From: Symsagittifera roscoffensis
Lineage: Eukaryota > Xenacoelomorpha > Acoela > Convolutidae
Reading direction: 5' to 3'
Length of the DNA: 64,000 nucleotides
NCBI RefSeq assembly: GCF_963678635.1
Contig: NC_087070.1
Coordinates: 52,300,750 to 52,364,749 of the forward strand
Of this stretch, positions 43,088-54,447 are shown in pieces (the first letter of the stretch is position 1; every line of letters begins with the position of its first letter). The notes beneath the pieces are model-generated. The model did no database searches. It saw only the letters and a list, made by a program, of their open reading frames with translations, and had not been told where the DNA came from. A program made the position numbers and the translations under genes.

Positions 43088-45511
43088 ATGTCAGAAAATA
43101 CAAACAAAACATACGACTGGTGGTCCAGCTCACCACAAGATTGGCGGAATGAGGAGCGTGAAGAAAGCTTAATGGACCCAAAGTGGAACCGATCATTTTC
43201 CACCAACAACGAACTCTCGGGAGAAGAGGAAATCACAGAGACAGTACAACGTACAAGAAAGATTATACGAGGAGGAAGAAAAAATAGGGACAGCTCAGAC
43301 AGCGAAACACGTCAACAACAACGAGTAAAATGGTCGCTGGAACCGGAACAACAACGAATAGCGGACCAAAGACTGCTCTCTTTCTGGCAATTAATAGGCG
43401 GAGAAAACAATGTTCAGGAAAATCGAGAACTGGTGGCCGATACTCAAGAAGTCAGAGAAAATCTGGAAGACGAATTCAATCCAACATCGTCAAAACCGAT
43501 CGCATCGACAGAACGAAAACTCAGTGAGGTGAACGTAATAGAAGTCGACCTAACAACCACAGAAGAGGCGGAGAGTGAGGAGGAAGTGTGCTCAATCCAA
43601 CCGCCAAAGGGTCTAGGAAAGTTGAGGCTGCAAAAGCAGCAACAAGTAGAGACTCTGGACAACCTCGCAAAACTGTTCGACAAAAACTTACTAGCAGAAC
43701 TGACCACAGAAGACACGTGGATGGACCGCCTCAGGAGAGTGATAGAGAGAGGGGACAAACAAGGATTCGAACTGATGGGACCCTATACAAATCCGTTGTG
43801 GTCGCAGATGGCAGTTCAGGACGACTGCATCTTGGTGAATAATCGGCTAGCAGTACCAGTTCAACTACGACAAGCTGTCCTGAAACGAATACATCGGGGA
43901 CACCCAGGACAGGAAGCGATGTTGGGAGCAGCGCAATATCTGTGGTGGCCACACATGAATAAGGACATCGTGAATTTGGCAGAGGAGTGCCGTAGTTGTA
44001 CCAGATATGACAAACAACACTTGGAACGCTCAGCACTGACTGCGTCTCAAATGAAAAGGAGGATTGACCAGTCAAGAGAGAATCTCAAGATAGTGCGCAA
44101 GGGACAACTGAGCAGGGATACAAGCCCACTGCACAAGCAGCAGATAACATCGGACAGAGACAAAGAAAGAGCCAAAGCACTAAAGGAATTGTTGGAAGCG
44201 AACGCCCGCTGGAACTACGAAAGAAGGGACGCAGCTAAAAATGACATCAGGAAATTAGTGGACGAGACAGGTCAACTCAATCCCGACCTTCGAAAAGAAA
44301 TGATTTACTCTTGGGAAAAAGGATTTGTGGAAGATAAAGTAGAAAACCAATGCAAGTCACCACCCAAGACAATACTTAGAAAGGACCCCCTAAGGAAAAG
44401 CGGACAAGCCCTAACCAGACCACTAAAGGGGAAAATAGCGTCAGAAACGGAATCAACAATTAAGACATCGGCCGGTTCGATCTATAGAAAATCGGACATA
44501 GCTCAATCAAAAACCGTACTTACACAAGAAAAACAGAGAAGCACAAGTAAAAGTCCATCGTCGGAACCTACAAAAAAGTTCAAACGAGTCAGTTCTCCAG
44601 AACTACTAGAGGAGTTGGAATCGGAGGACGAACTCCAAGGAGAAATGGAAATCGCAAATGAAATGGACCCAATAGAGCGCTTTCAGAAGAGCCAAACAAT
44701 CGTCACTTCTAAGGACACAGAAGCCGGGGGAGGATTGAATCTTGCTATAAAAAGAGCAAAACCAAATTTGGCGGGACCAAAATCATCAGAGGAAATAATC
44801 ACGAACAAGCCGGAAAAAAGCGGAAAAGAGAAGAAAGGCCGAAGCAAACAACAACAGGGGACAAACGCAAACCAAACTGCGACTGCAGTCAACTCGGAAC
44901 AAGAGCAAGCAATATCTAAGCCGGATTCGGTCACAGTAGATACCAAAATCCAGTCGAGTTCTACGCCGAAAACCAAACAGCGTCCGAAACTGAAGGGCAT
45001 TGACGCGCACACCCCTCTTGAAGATATAGTGGAGACTTTTCACAATAGAAATTTGGCACCATCTGACTGGGAAAAGTACGCGGACCAATTGTTAAAAAGA
45101 GGAGTGCAGCGAGTTGCGGATGAACTTAGAGAAAATCCTCAAAAAGGCTCAGAATTGGATACGAATTTCGAACCACCACAAGGATTCTCGGACGAATCAA
45201 GTGCGGAAGAGTCAGGTGTTCGAAGGAGTTCAAGACAAACAAAAAATAAAGAACCCAAACGTTTCGGAGATCCGATAAAACATTCAATCAAAGAAATATC
45301 CGAAAATCTTACAGGCAGAAGTCTTTTGAAGGAGGCACTTAAAGAATACAGAAACCAGCTGAGAGAGTTCAAAGATCGGGAAGACAGACCTTTGGAATCA
45401 AAAGTGCGGCGACTCGAAAGACATTTATTTATGCGAAAATTCGGATATGCCACTTTAGATGAAAGAGTAGATTGGAACCCGAGTTGGGAAATTGAGCTAG
45501 AGGAAAACTGA
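43088..45511 (+). CDS. Integrase zinc domain plus long C-terminal region, core deleted (gypsy-2)
   Basis: 807 residues. Residues 1-190 are an acidic, Q/E/R-rich linker. About 200-300 is the integrase N-terminus: PYTNPLWSQMAVQDDCILVN, HRGHPGQEAMLGAAQYLWWP and CRSC supply H2C2. Straight after CTRY comes DKQHLERSALTASQMKRRID, and no VAVD, DQ/DNG or VERT block appears anywhere. The catalytic core present in gypsy-1 (about 160 residues) is therefore missing, without loss of frame. Residues 310-807 are a basic/acidic low-complexity tail ending with RRSSRQTKNKEPKRFGDP, a charged helix and ELEEN. The PPT is 110 bases downstream. It cannot catalyse integration itself; a zinc-domain protein or Gag-Pol partner role is possible. 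Confidence 0.85.
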   Translation: MSENTNKTYDWWSSSPQDWRNEEREESLMDPKWNRSFSTNNELSGEEEITETVQRTRKIIRGGRKNRDSSDSETRQQQRVKWSLEPEQQRIADQRLLSFWQLIGGENNVQENRELVADTQEVRENLEDEFNPTSSKPIASTERKLSEVNVIEVDLTTTEEAESEEEVCSIQPPKGLGKLRLQKQQQVETLDNLAKLFDKNLLAELTTEDTWMDRLRRVIERGDKQGFELMGPYTNPLWSQMAVQDDCILVNNRLAVPVQLRQAVLKRIHRGHPGQEAMLGAAQYLWWPHMNKDIVNLAEECRSCTRYDKQHLERSALTASQMKRRIDQSRENLKIVRKGQLSRDTSPLHKQQITSDRDKERAKALKELLEANARWNYERRDAAKNDIRKLVDETGQLNPDLRKEMIYSWEKGFVEDKVENQCKSPPKTILRKDPLRKSGQALTRPLKGKIASETESTIKTSAGSIYRKSDIAQSKTVLTQEKQRSTSKSPSSEPTKKFKRVSSPELLEELESEDELQGEMEIANEMDPIERFQKSQTIVTSKDTEAGGGLNLAIKRAKPNLAGPKSSEEIITNKPEKSGKEKKGRSKQQQGTNANQTATAVNSEQEQAISKPDSVTVDTKIQSSSTPKTKQRPKLKGIDAHTPLEDIVETFHNRNLAPSDWEKYADQLLKRGVQRVADELRENPQKGSELDTNFEPPQGFSDESSAEESGVRRSSRQTKNKEPKRFGDPIKHSIKEISENLTGRSLLKEALKEYRNQLREFKDREDRPLESKVRRLERHLFMRKFGYATLDERVDWNPSWEIELEEN

Positions 45512-45626
45512 AATCTACATAATCCAAAAACTGTCATTCATCTTAAGAACTTTCTTCCGAACTGAGTAAATTAAAACTCTTTTAAATAAATTATCCTACT
45601 GATGTTGTATAATTTATTTCTTTCAC

Positions 45627-45637
45627 CGAGGGGGGTG
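45627..45637 (+). promoter_or_regulatory. Polypurine tract of gypsy-2
   Basis: CGAGGGGGGTG ends one base before the TG of the 3' LTR. Confidence 0.75.
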
Positions 45638-45896
45638 TGTCATACCGCTACTGCAGTAGCAGTACTCACTATACGGATGTACAGCCAACCTCTGGTGTTA
45701 AATCATTATTTTATGGTACGCTCAAGGTCATACATAAGTGATGACACTGAGACTAAGTGAGAGATCAGAGTACTTAACAACGATCTATCTCTCAGTACAT
45801 AAGAAAACAAAGAAAAGAGAAAATCTAAATTCAATCTTCTAAATAAAGTATTGAATTCCAACTTGTTTTCAATTTGATATCGCAACGCATATCACA
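45638..45896 (+). repeat. 3' LTR of gypsy-2
   Basis: Same as the 5' LTR except TTTATGGTACG where the 5' copy has TTTATGTACG. Confidence 0.92.
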
Positions 45897-46870
45897 TGGG
45901 GCAAGATATTCAGTGATTGAAAACATTCCAGATTGAAATCAGATAAACTAATTAGTCCATAGTGATTGCCAAAAGAGCAAAAGACTCAAACTATGAGACT
46001 GCAGATAAAATATGCGGATGGTTTTTAAATTCAATTCTTAAAGCGTTATCGATTATTTCTCTCCTCAAACATAGAATAAAAATTGACAAAAGCTGCATAA
46101 CTTTTTTTAGAAAAAACTGCTCCGCAGATACTTTTTTTTATAAGTTTAACTTTTAAAATTTTTGAGTTTTATGAATCATTGTTTATTTCGTTTTAAACAG
46201 TATTATTTCATGTGACAACTCGTAGCAATTGAAAAACCTGAGAGTACTAAAAAAATTGTTTTGATTATCGTGCAACATGACATAAAGCTACGTTTGGGTG
46301 CTCCTTTTTCGTCAATTCTGATTCCTAATTTTTCCAAAAGGTACCCTCATCAATTTTACTCGAGATTCGTTTTGGGCTGATCAACCGTATAACTTTTCTT
46401 CAGACTATTTCGGCGTCAACTTACAATAAACATTTTGAGACATTCTAAATACTCAATTTTTTGGGCCAAAAGTATTGAAAAAGTGCTCAAAAAACGTCAA
46501 TTTTGGTCTAGTTTTTGCCCTTTTGTCTTTTAACCCGAATTGAAATCTGAAAATAAAAATTAAAAAATGCTCGTTAAATATTCTGGAGTAATAGTTGACA
46601 TTTCAATTTAATCAAATGATAGTTTAATTCAAATTTTCTGATCAAATTTGTGTAATATTATCAATTCCAAGAGAAAAACTTTAAAACATTTACGAGTTTT
46701 TTTTTCAAAAAGCATGCAGTAGCAACAAATTTTGAAAAAATTGATTTAAGTTTTGTTTGAATTTTTTTAAAAGTTAACTTTGATCATATCAAACTAATTT
46801 TTAAATGATTTTAGGTAAATTTTAAGGAGCACAAACATGAGAAACACAAAAGCATTAGTTCGCCACTATT

Positions 46871-47350
46871 TTTGTGCCGAAGTTCGATAAAAGTGACAGA
46901 ATTTTTATGTTTGGCTTGATTTTTTGATTTAATCAATTCATGATTTTTTAACTAAACGTTTTGATTCAAATTTTGTATACCGTCTGAAAAAGTTTGTTTT
47001 GCAGTGCTCAAATAAAGCTTAAGTCTTCGGTGATGATTTTTTATGAAGATATGGCGGTTTAAAAGTTGCTGATTTGGCCAACTTGGTATAAATAACGCGC
47101 AATATATTGCGTTTTTATAACACACACAAGTAGCGGATTAAGTTCATCCAAAATGATTTACGGCAAATCTTATGGTATTTTTATTGTTTGGATACGAGAC
47201 TCTAAATAGATCTCTTTCTATTAAACATAGCGTTTGGGGGGATGAAAAATTTTTTTCAAATATTTTTTCAACATTTCATTTAAAAACTTTGAAATTGGAA
47301 TCAAAAGGCTGTCGGAACATTAAAGGTTTTGCATATATGAACAGTCTTGT
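46871..47350 (+). repeat. R1-related repeat, diverged (unit A)
   Basis: TTTGTGCCGAAGTTCGATAA at the left and GGCTGTCGGAACATTAAAGG ... GAACAGTCTTGTT at the right. The ACGCGCAATATATTGCG palindrome is kept. An older subfamily than the other R1 copies. Confidence 0.55.
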
Positions 47351-47677
47351 TTTTATCTCCTTTTTGCACATTTTAAGGGTAAGTTATTTTGAGTGAAAAC
47401 CTGTTCTGTATTTTTTTTGTCACAGAGAGAACCTTTCTGATGTATATTTTCAAAATACAAAAAACGGCTAAAACTATCTTATCACTTGCAATCATCAATT
47501 GTTTCAAAGATGAAAAATTTAAGATCAAAAGTTCAAAAAAACTACTCTAGTTTTGAATTGTTGAATGGAAAACTGGAAACTGGTTGTGAATTATTTCATT
47601 TGCCAGAGCAAGGGCTTTTAACCGTGAAAAACTGGTTGTGAATTATTTCATTTGCCAGAGCAAGTGACTTTGTAGTA

Positions 47678-47784
47678 GTTAGAACATAGTTGAAAGATGC
47701 CCGAGGGAAAAAGAGCGCACCTGAGGGCACGAAGTGCCCCAGTGCGACTCTTTTGCCCGAGGCCATCTTCAACTATGCTCTAAC
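47678..47784. repeat. 107-bp imperfect palindrome (unit A)
   Basis: GTTAGAACATAGTTGAAAGA at the left pairs with TCTTCAACTATGCTCTAAC at the right. Inner arms AAAAGAGCGC and GCGACTCTTTT pair, as do GGCAC and GTGCC around GAA. The transcript or single strand would fold into one long hairpin. Confidence 0.65.
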
Positions 47785-49538
47785 TGTTTAAGAGTATGTT
47801 TCTGCTCTTTCTGAGGGAAAGATGCCAGAAAATTGTGAAAGAGCCCGGAAAAGTGCGCGAAACCATGCAAATGATTTCTTTTTTCATGCGTTCTAGTATT
47901 TCCTTTTTCATTCATGCCTTGTCGTGAAAGAACATGTGTGAAAGTGAAAAAACATACTTTTCTAATTGGCAACTAGACTTTTTTCATCCAGCAGGTTTCA
48001 AATATTTATTTGACGAAGTCAAAACAACTCTCTAAATGTTTTCATCAACGGTCAAGTTTCCAACCGTATATGCAGCTTTTGATAAAGTTTTATATTGTGT
48101 TAATTTAATTTCCCCTTCCCCGAGAAGTCTTTTTTTCTGAGTTTAGTATATTAAGAAACATATTTTGTACAAGAAGATTGGGTACTTAAGGTGTGCTTAT
48201 TTAAACTGAATTTTATTGTGAGCAAGAAATATAATTTCTTCATTAAATACTTTTAGTGATTTAATGAAGATATCATCTTGCTGAGTCAAATTTTATCTAT
48301 TTGTTTTATGATATGTTGGCAAAGTTCTGGCGGTCCGTTTTTTTTTGCTCAAAATGAACCATTTTTTACGATTTTATCGATGAAGCTCAGCTGATAAGCG
48401 AAACGAAGTTTTTCAGCTTTTGAAAAAACATCAAATATGATTTGTGTCAAGGTAGTTAGTCCCTTTTATTCCCCAAAACAACACCAATATTGATTAAATT
48501 TTGGGTGTTTTCGCAAATATTATCTGTTTCTTCAGTGAGATAGTGGGGCAAGATATTCAGTGATTGAAAACATTCCAGACTGAAATCAGATAAGCTAATT
48601 AGTCCATAGTGATTGCCAAAAGAGCAAAAGACTCAAACTATGAGACTGCAGATAAAATATGCGGATGGTTTTTAAATTCAATTCTTATAGCGTTATCGAT
48701 TATTTCTCTCCTCAAACATAGAATAAAAATTGACAAAAGCTGCATAACTTTTTTTTAGAAAAAACTACTCCGCAGATACTTTTTTTTATAAGTTTAACTT
48801 TTAAAATTTTTGAGTTTTATGAATCATTGTTCATTTCGTTTTAAACAGTATTATTTCATGTGACAACTCGTAGCAATTGAAAAACCTGAGAGTACTAAAA
48901 AAATTGTTTTGATTATCGTGCAACATGACATAAAGCTACGTTTGGGTGCTCCTTTTTCGTCAATTCTGATTCCTAATTTTTCCAAAAGGTACCCTTATCA
49001 ATTTTACTCGAGATTCGTTTTGGGCTGATCAACCGTATAACTTTTCTTCAGACTATTTCGGCGTCAACTTACAATAAACATTTTGAGACATTCTAAATAC
49101 TCAATTTTTTGGGCCAAAAGTATTGAAAAAGTGCTCAAAAAACGTCAATTTTGGTCTAGTTTTTGCAAAAAAAAGACGACAAAACTATTTTTTGTCTTTT
49201 AACCCGAATTGAAATCTGAAAATAAAAATTAAAAAATGCTCGTTAAATATTCTGGAGTAATAGTTGACATTTCAATTTAATCAAATGATAGTTTAATTCA
49301 AATTTTCTGATCAAATTTGTGTAATATTATCAATTCCAAGAGAAAAACTTTAAAACATTTACGAGTTTTTTTTCAAAAAGCATGCAGTAGCAACAAATTT
49401 TGAAAAAATTGATTTAAGTTTTGTTTGAATTTTTTTAAAACTTAACTTTGATCATATCAAACTAATTTGTAAATGATTTTAGATAAATTTTAAGGAGCAC
49501 AAACATGAGAAACACAAAAGCATTAGTTCGCCACTATT

Positions 49539-50023
49539 TTTGTGCCGAAGTTCGGTAAAAGTGACAGAATTTTTATGTTTGGCTTGATTTTTTGATTTAA
49601 TCAATTCATGATTTTTTAACTAAACATTTTGATTCAAATTTTGTATACCGTCTGAAAAAGTTTGTTTTGCAGTGCTCAAATAAAGCTTAAATCTTCGGTG
49701 ATGATTTTTTATGAAGATATGGCGGTTTAAAAGTTGCTGATTTGGCCAACTTGGTATAAATAACGCGCAATATATTGCGTTTTTATAACACACACAAGTA
49801 GCGGATTAAGTTCATCCAAAATGATTTAAGGCAAATCTTATGGTATTTTTATTGTTTGGATAGGAGACTCTAAATAGATCTCTTTCTATTAAACATAGCG
49901 TTTGGGGGGATGAAAAACTTTTTTTTCAAATATTTTCTTTCAACATTTCATTTAAAAACTTTGAAATTGGAATCAAAAGGCTGTCGGAACATTAAAGGTT
50001 TTGCATATATGAACAGTCTTGTT
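49539..50023 (+). repeat. R1-related repeat, diverged (unit B)
   Basis: Partner of 46871-47350 produced by the tandem duplication; very similar to it. Confidence 0.55.
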
Positions 50024-50303
50024 TTTATCACCTTTTTCCACATTTTAAGGGTAAGTTATTTTGAGTGAAAACCTGTTCTGTATTTTTTTTGTCACAGAGA
50101 GAACCTTTCTGATGTATATTTTCAAAATACAAAAAACGGCTAAAACTATCTTATCACTTGCAATCATCAATTGTTTCAAAAATGAAAAATTTAAGATCAA
50201 AAGTTTAAAAAAACTACTCTAGTTTTGAATTGTTGAATGGAAAACTGAAAACTGGTTGTGAATTATTTCATTTGCCAGAGCAAGGACTTTTAACCGTGAA
50301 AAA

Positions 50304-50589
50304 CTGGTTGTGAATTATTTCATTTGCCAGAGCAAGTGACTATGTTGTAGTTAGAACATAGTTGAAAGATGCCCGAGGGAAAAAGAGCGCGCCTGAGGGC
50401 ACGAAGTGCCCGAGTGCGACTCTTTTGCCCGAGGCCGTGGTTGTGAATTATTTCATTTGCCAGAGCAAGTGACTTTGTAGTAGTTAGAACATAGTTGAAA
50501 GATGCCCGAGGGAAAAAGAGCGCGCCTGAGGGCACGAAGTGCCCGAGTGCGACTCTTTTGCCCGAGGCCATCTTCAACTATGCTCTAAC
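50304..50589. repeat. Duplicated palindrome block in unit B
   Basis: A block starting TGGTTGTGAATTATTTCATT and ending TTTTGCCCGAGGCC occurs twice in tandem (about 50304-50436 and 50439-50573). Only the second is followed by CATCTTCAACTATGC, completing the long hairpin (50483-50589). Confidence 0.65.
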
Positions 50590-50967
50590 TGTTCAAGAGT
50601 ATGTTTCTGCTCTTTCTGAGGGAAAGATGCCAGAAAATTGTGAAAGAGCCCGGAAAAGTGCGCGAAACCATGCAAATGATTTCTTTTTTCATGCGTTCTA
50701 GTATTTCCTTTTTCATTCATGCCTTGTCGTGAAAGAACATGTGTGAAAGTGCAAAAACATACTCTTCTAATTGGAAACTAGACTTTTTTCATCCAGCAGG
50801 TTTCAAATATTTATTTGACGAAGTCAAAACAACTCTCTAAATGTTTTCATCAACGGTCAAGTTTCCAACCGTATATGCAGCTTTTGATAAAGTTTCATAT
50901 TGTGTTAATTTAATTTCCCCTTCCCCCAGAAGTATTTTTTTCTGAGTTAAGTATATTAAGAAACATA

Positions 50968-51797
50968 TTTAGCCTTTAGAGTGGGACAAAGCAAACGTAC
51001 CTCTTACTAACCCTTTTTAGTAGCAAGTATTAAAATATCCACCTTGCGAAAAAATAACTAGAGCTAGTTCAACGTTTAAGCTCTTAAATTGTTTTTGCAA
51101 TAAATGATGAACCCCTACATGCTTCGGGGAGAGAGAAATTGCATAGACAATTGCATATGCAATGGAAATAAGAAAAATTAATGAGAACCGTTCAAAAAGT
51201 TAAGCTTTCTGACAAGAAAATTGTCAGGGAAATGAGTTTGTGGGGTATTCAGAAATAGCTTCTATCAGAGGCCGGACTTCAGAAGTGTCGGAACAAGCTG
51301 GTACTCAATTTATGCTGTATTTGTTCTTGCCAAAACAGTAATAGGAATTCATAACATTACTTGTTGAATTGACAAACATTCTTCATTGTTTTGGACATTT
51401 TATTTTCATCAAATTAATTGGCAAAAAATATAAATAATGCAGAAGAGATGGCCACAATTTTATATTTTCTTTAGTTTTTGATTTCAAATCTCAATTCTGA
51501 TGCAAATTGTTACAAAATATGATTATTATTTAGGACATGGTTGTGTTTTTATTTTCTTAAGATGGTGAGTGAATGAATTGCAGTAATAGTAAAAAAAAAT
51601 TTGGGGACAATTTCTTTTTTTTATAATTTAAACAATTTGAAACAAAAAGAAGTGTTTTCTGGGTGAGATGCATCAAAGGTTTCTTATATCACAGTAATTA
51701 ATGATAAAAAAAACAAACGGAAACATAAAAAATAAACATCTTGTTTTGACGGGCAGCAGGGTAATTGCGATTGACTTGCAAATAATATTTTAAAATC
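50968..51797. other. Intergenic, nothing supported
   Basis: AT-rich single-copy-looking DNA between the tandem duplication and an R1 copy. I see no gene or repeat structure in it. Confidence 0.4.
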
Positions 51798-52326
51798 AAC
51801 AAGACTGCTCTTATCAGGGCCAAGCCCTGAATGTTGCGACTGTCTTTTAAGGTTTTATGGAGCAGTAACAACATTAAAAAATGAAATGTAATAGAAAAAA
51901 ATGAAATTTTTTTCTCTAAAATTTGAAATTTTTTATGAAAATCATCCCCCCACACGCCATATAAAGTACAAAAGGATAGATTTCGCTACTTGTAACAAAT
52001 CAACTATGGCAAATAAGCTTCTTCCAACCAATTTGGAACAATTTTAAGATGGATCAACTCTCCGCTTACGCGTTAATAGCGCGAAATATATCGCGCGTTA
52101 ATTGTCCCAAATTGGCCAAAATGGCAATCTTTAAACCCCCATTCGTAAGAATAATCACAGGTGAAATATCTTTTCAAAACTAAGCTCAAGACTACAAAAC
52201 GGTTTGGATGATATAAAAAAATTCCGTCAAAAATGGCTTGTTAAAAAGTCGAAATTTGTCTGAAGAATAAAAAAACCCACCCCGAGCACAAATGTTCCGT
52301 TACTTTCGTATCGAAAGTCGGAACAA
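51798..52326 (-). repeat. R1 repeat, full-length, reverse orientation
   Basis: Starts AACAAGACTGCTCTTATCAG, has CAGGGCCAAGCCCTG and ends CGTATCGAAAGTCGGAACAA. Confidence 0.75.
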
Positions 52327-53544
52327 TTACGCTAAAATCGTTCAAAAAGCTACTGGAAATTGAAAATTGGTTGTGAATTATTACACATGCGAGAACAAGT
52401 GAATTTTAATCGGAAACTAGACTTTTCCCATTCACAAAATTTTTCTCCCAGATCTGTTAAAAAAGGCTTTGCTTTCTCGCAAAACCAGTAACTTCAAAGC
52501 TCCTTTCTCACGTGGTCTAGTAAAACACGTGCCTTGAGTTTCGGGTCTGGGGTTCGAGTTCCGCGCGCGCCGACAAAATAGGATTCAGATCGATTTTAGT
52601 TTAATTTAAATATAGATTAAATTGAGATCAGTTTTAGTATCATAACAGCAAGATGAAAGTTTTTATCTAAGATGTATTTGAATCAATTTAATTGGATAAA
52701 ATTCATCTTTTTTTGAATCTAAAAAATCAATTCGAAATGATTCTTAGTTGATTTAAATGAGTGCTTAGCCTAATTATAGCTTCGTTAACTCCTCATTAGC
52801 AATTTCAAGGAAAAAAAACTATAGTTTTTCAATAGTATATCAATTAGTGCAACTTTGGATCAATTAACTTACCTGAATCTAAATGGTCAAAACTTCTGAG
52901 CCGGATCAATTCGCTGCCCAAGCTGCAACGTAATCAAAAAATAAAATTTTTCCGATATTCAATTAACACATTTTGGCCAAATACACAGATTTTAGTAAAC
53001 AAGTATAACAGGGAAAAAATTGTTGCAAGAGAACTTTTTTTTACATCAGTGGATCTATCATCAGACTGTATATAAGAAAGTGCGAGTTAAAAATTTAAGT
53101 TTATCTGGAGAAGCCAACTCAATCACAAAAATTCTATTTTTGTAGCTCTGGACTTTTCATGTTATTTTCAGCTTAAGTAATTTTACGATTTTTACGCTAT
53201 AGAAAATTTAACTAACGCTTTCATGAGTTTTAAAATCAGTCATTCTGCGCGGCAAAAAATCACATCTAAAAGTTTCAGTTTTAAGATGTGGAGGGGGGTG
53301 TCAAAATTTGGTTGAACATTACTCTTTAAAAATTTTCACATCATTTTCGTGTTTTCAAACAATATTGCTCTAACTTTCGAAAAAATTAAGAAATATATAT
53401 GCTTAGGATGCTTTTTTAATCAGACGATTGTTAGCTCACTTGGGTGATCACTCCCACGACCTAAATGCGCCCTGCCGTGCGCACAAACCACTATGTTAGC
53501 GCTATTGTCTGTGGAAGCTAAAACCAGTCTATCTAAACTGCTCA
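52327..53544. other. Intergenic DNA with a tRNA-derived relic
   Basis: At 52510-52574, GTGGTCTAGTAAAACACGTG (A-box-like, reminiscent of the 5' part of tRNA-Glu) is followed by GGGGTTCGAGTTCCGCG (B box). No cloverleaf can be completed, so it is a tRNA pseudogene or SINE head at best. The rest is AT-rich without a supported gene. Confidence 0.35.
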
Positions 53545-54081
53545 TTGTTTCGACTTTCGATACGAAAGTAACGGAAGATTTGTGCTCGGGGTGGGTTTTT
53601 TTTCCTTCAGACAAGTTTCAACTTTTTAACTAGCCATTTTTGACTGAATTTGTTTATATCATTCGAAAGCGATTGGTTTTCTGAGCTCAAATTTGAAAAG
53701 ATATTTCACCTGTGATCATTTTTCGTAGAGTTACGGGGGTTTAAAAATTGCCATTTCGGTTAATTTGGGACGATTAACGCGCTACATATTTCGCGTTATT
53801 AACGCGTAAGCGGAGATTTAATCCGTCTTATAAATCGTTCCAAATTGGTTGAAAGAAGCTTATTTGCCATAATTGATTTGTTACAAGGAGCGAAATCTAT
53901 CCCTTTGCTCTTTACATGGCGTGTGGGGGGATGATTTTCATTTAAAAAAATTCAAATTGTAGAAAAAAAAAATTTTCATTTCATTTTATTAAATTTAATT
54001 TTTTAATGTTATTTCTGCTCCATAAACCTTAAAAGGCCGTCGGAACATTCAAGGCTTCGTCCTGATACGAGCAGTCTTGTT
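53545..54081 (+). repeat. R1 repeat, full-length
   Basis: Starts TTGTTTCGACTTTCGATACG and ends CTGATACGAGCAGTCTTGTT. Confidence 0.75.
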
Positions 54082-54104
54082 TTATACTTTGCTGCGGAAA
54101 ATTT

Positions 54105-54447
54105 AACGCGAATTATTTACGCGTAGCGAAATATCCCGCACTGCAAAATCGTTCCAAATTGATTTGAGGCAAGCTATTTGGTCTCATTACTTTCATATAC
54201 GACTCAAATTTTTAAAACAATTAAAACAATTATTAATTGGGACTGTTTTTCGGACTGTTTTGTATCGGACTGTTTTTTCGTTCATTTTTTATACTTTTCC
54301 GGAATGTTTTGTATTGGACTGTTTTGTATGGGACTGTTTTGTACAGACACGAAATTTAAACACTTAAAATTGAGCATAATCAGCCATAATTATCATAAAA
54401 GGCAGTCGGAACATTAAGAGTTTTGCCCCAATACGAGCAGTCTTGTC
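54105..54447 (+). repeat. R1 repeat, truncated and diverged
   Basis: Only the central part and the right end are present (AACGCGAATTATTTACGCGT, AATCGTTCCAAATTGATTTG, AGGCAGTCGGAACATTAAGA, ATACGAGCAGTCTTGT). It contains a run of repeated GGACTGTTTTGTAT-like units at 54240-54345. Confidence 0.5.

Larger units (their letters stand above)
39281..45896 (+). mobile_element. Young Ty3/gypsy LTR retrotransposon lacking the integrase core (gypsy-2)
   Basis: Full-length element: LTRs of 258 and 259 bp that appear identical apart from one extra G, a primer binding site, a polypurine tract and a 5-bp target duplication. Gag, protease, RT and RNase H are intact apart from single-base indels. The last ORF contains the integrase zinc domain and a long C-terminal region but no D,D,E core. 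Confidence 0.92.
38801..48162 (+). repeat. Tandem duplication, unit A (interrupted by gypsy-2)
   Basis: 38801-39280 plus 45902-48162 align with 48163-50967 in direct orientation. Unit A keeps about 100 bp near 38880-38986 that unit B lacks. The segment after the gypsy-2 insertion contains a decayed R1 copy and a long palindrome. Confidence 0.85.
48163..50967 (+). repeat. Tandem duplication, unit B
   Basis: Runs from TTTTGTACAAGAAGATTGGG to GAAACATATTT. Few substitutions relative to unit A. It carries an extra GCAAAAAAAAGACGACAAAA insertion near 49168 and an extra copy of the palindrome-bearing 133-bp block near 50304-50436. Confidence 0.85.

Noticed and set aside
52510-52574. Functional tRNA gene
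   Set aside because: A- and B-box-like segments only; D, anticodon and acceptor stems do not pair. The same applies to 13150-13225.
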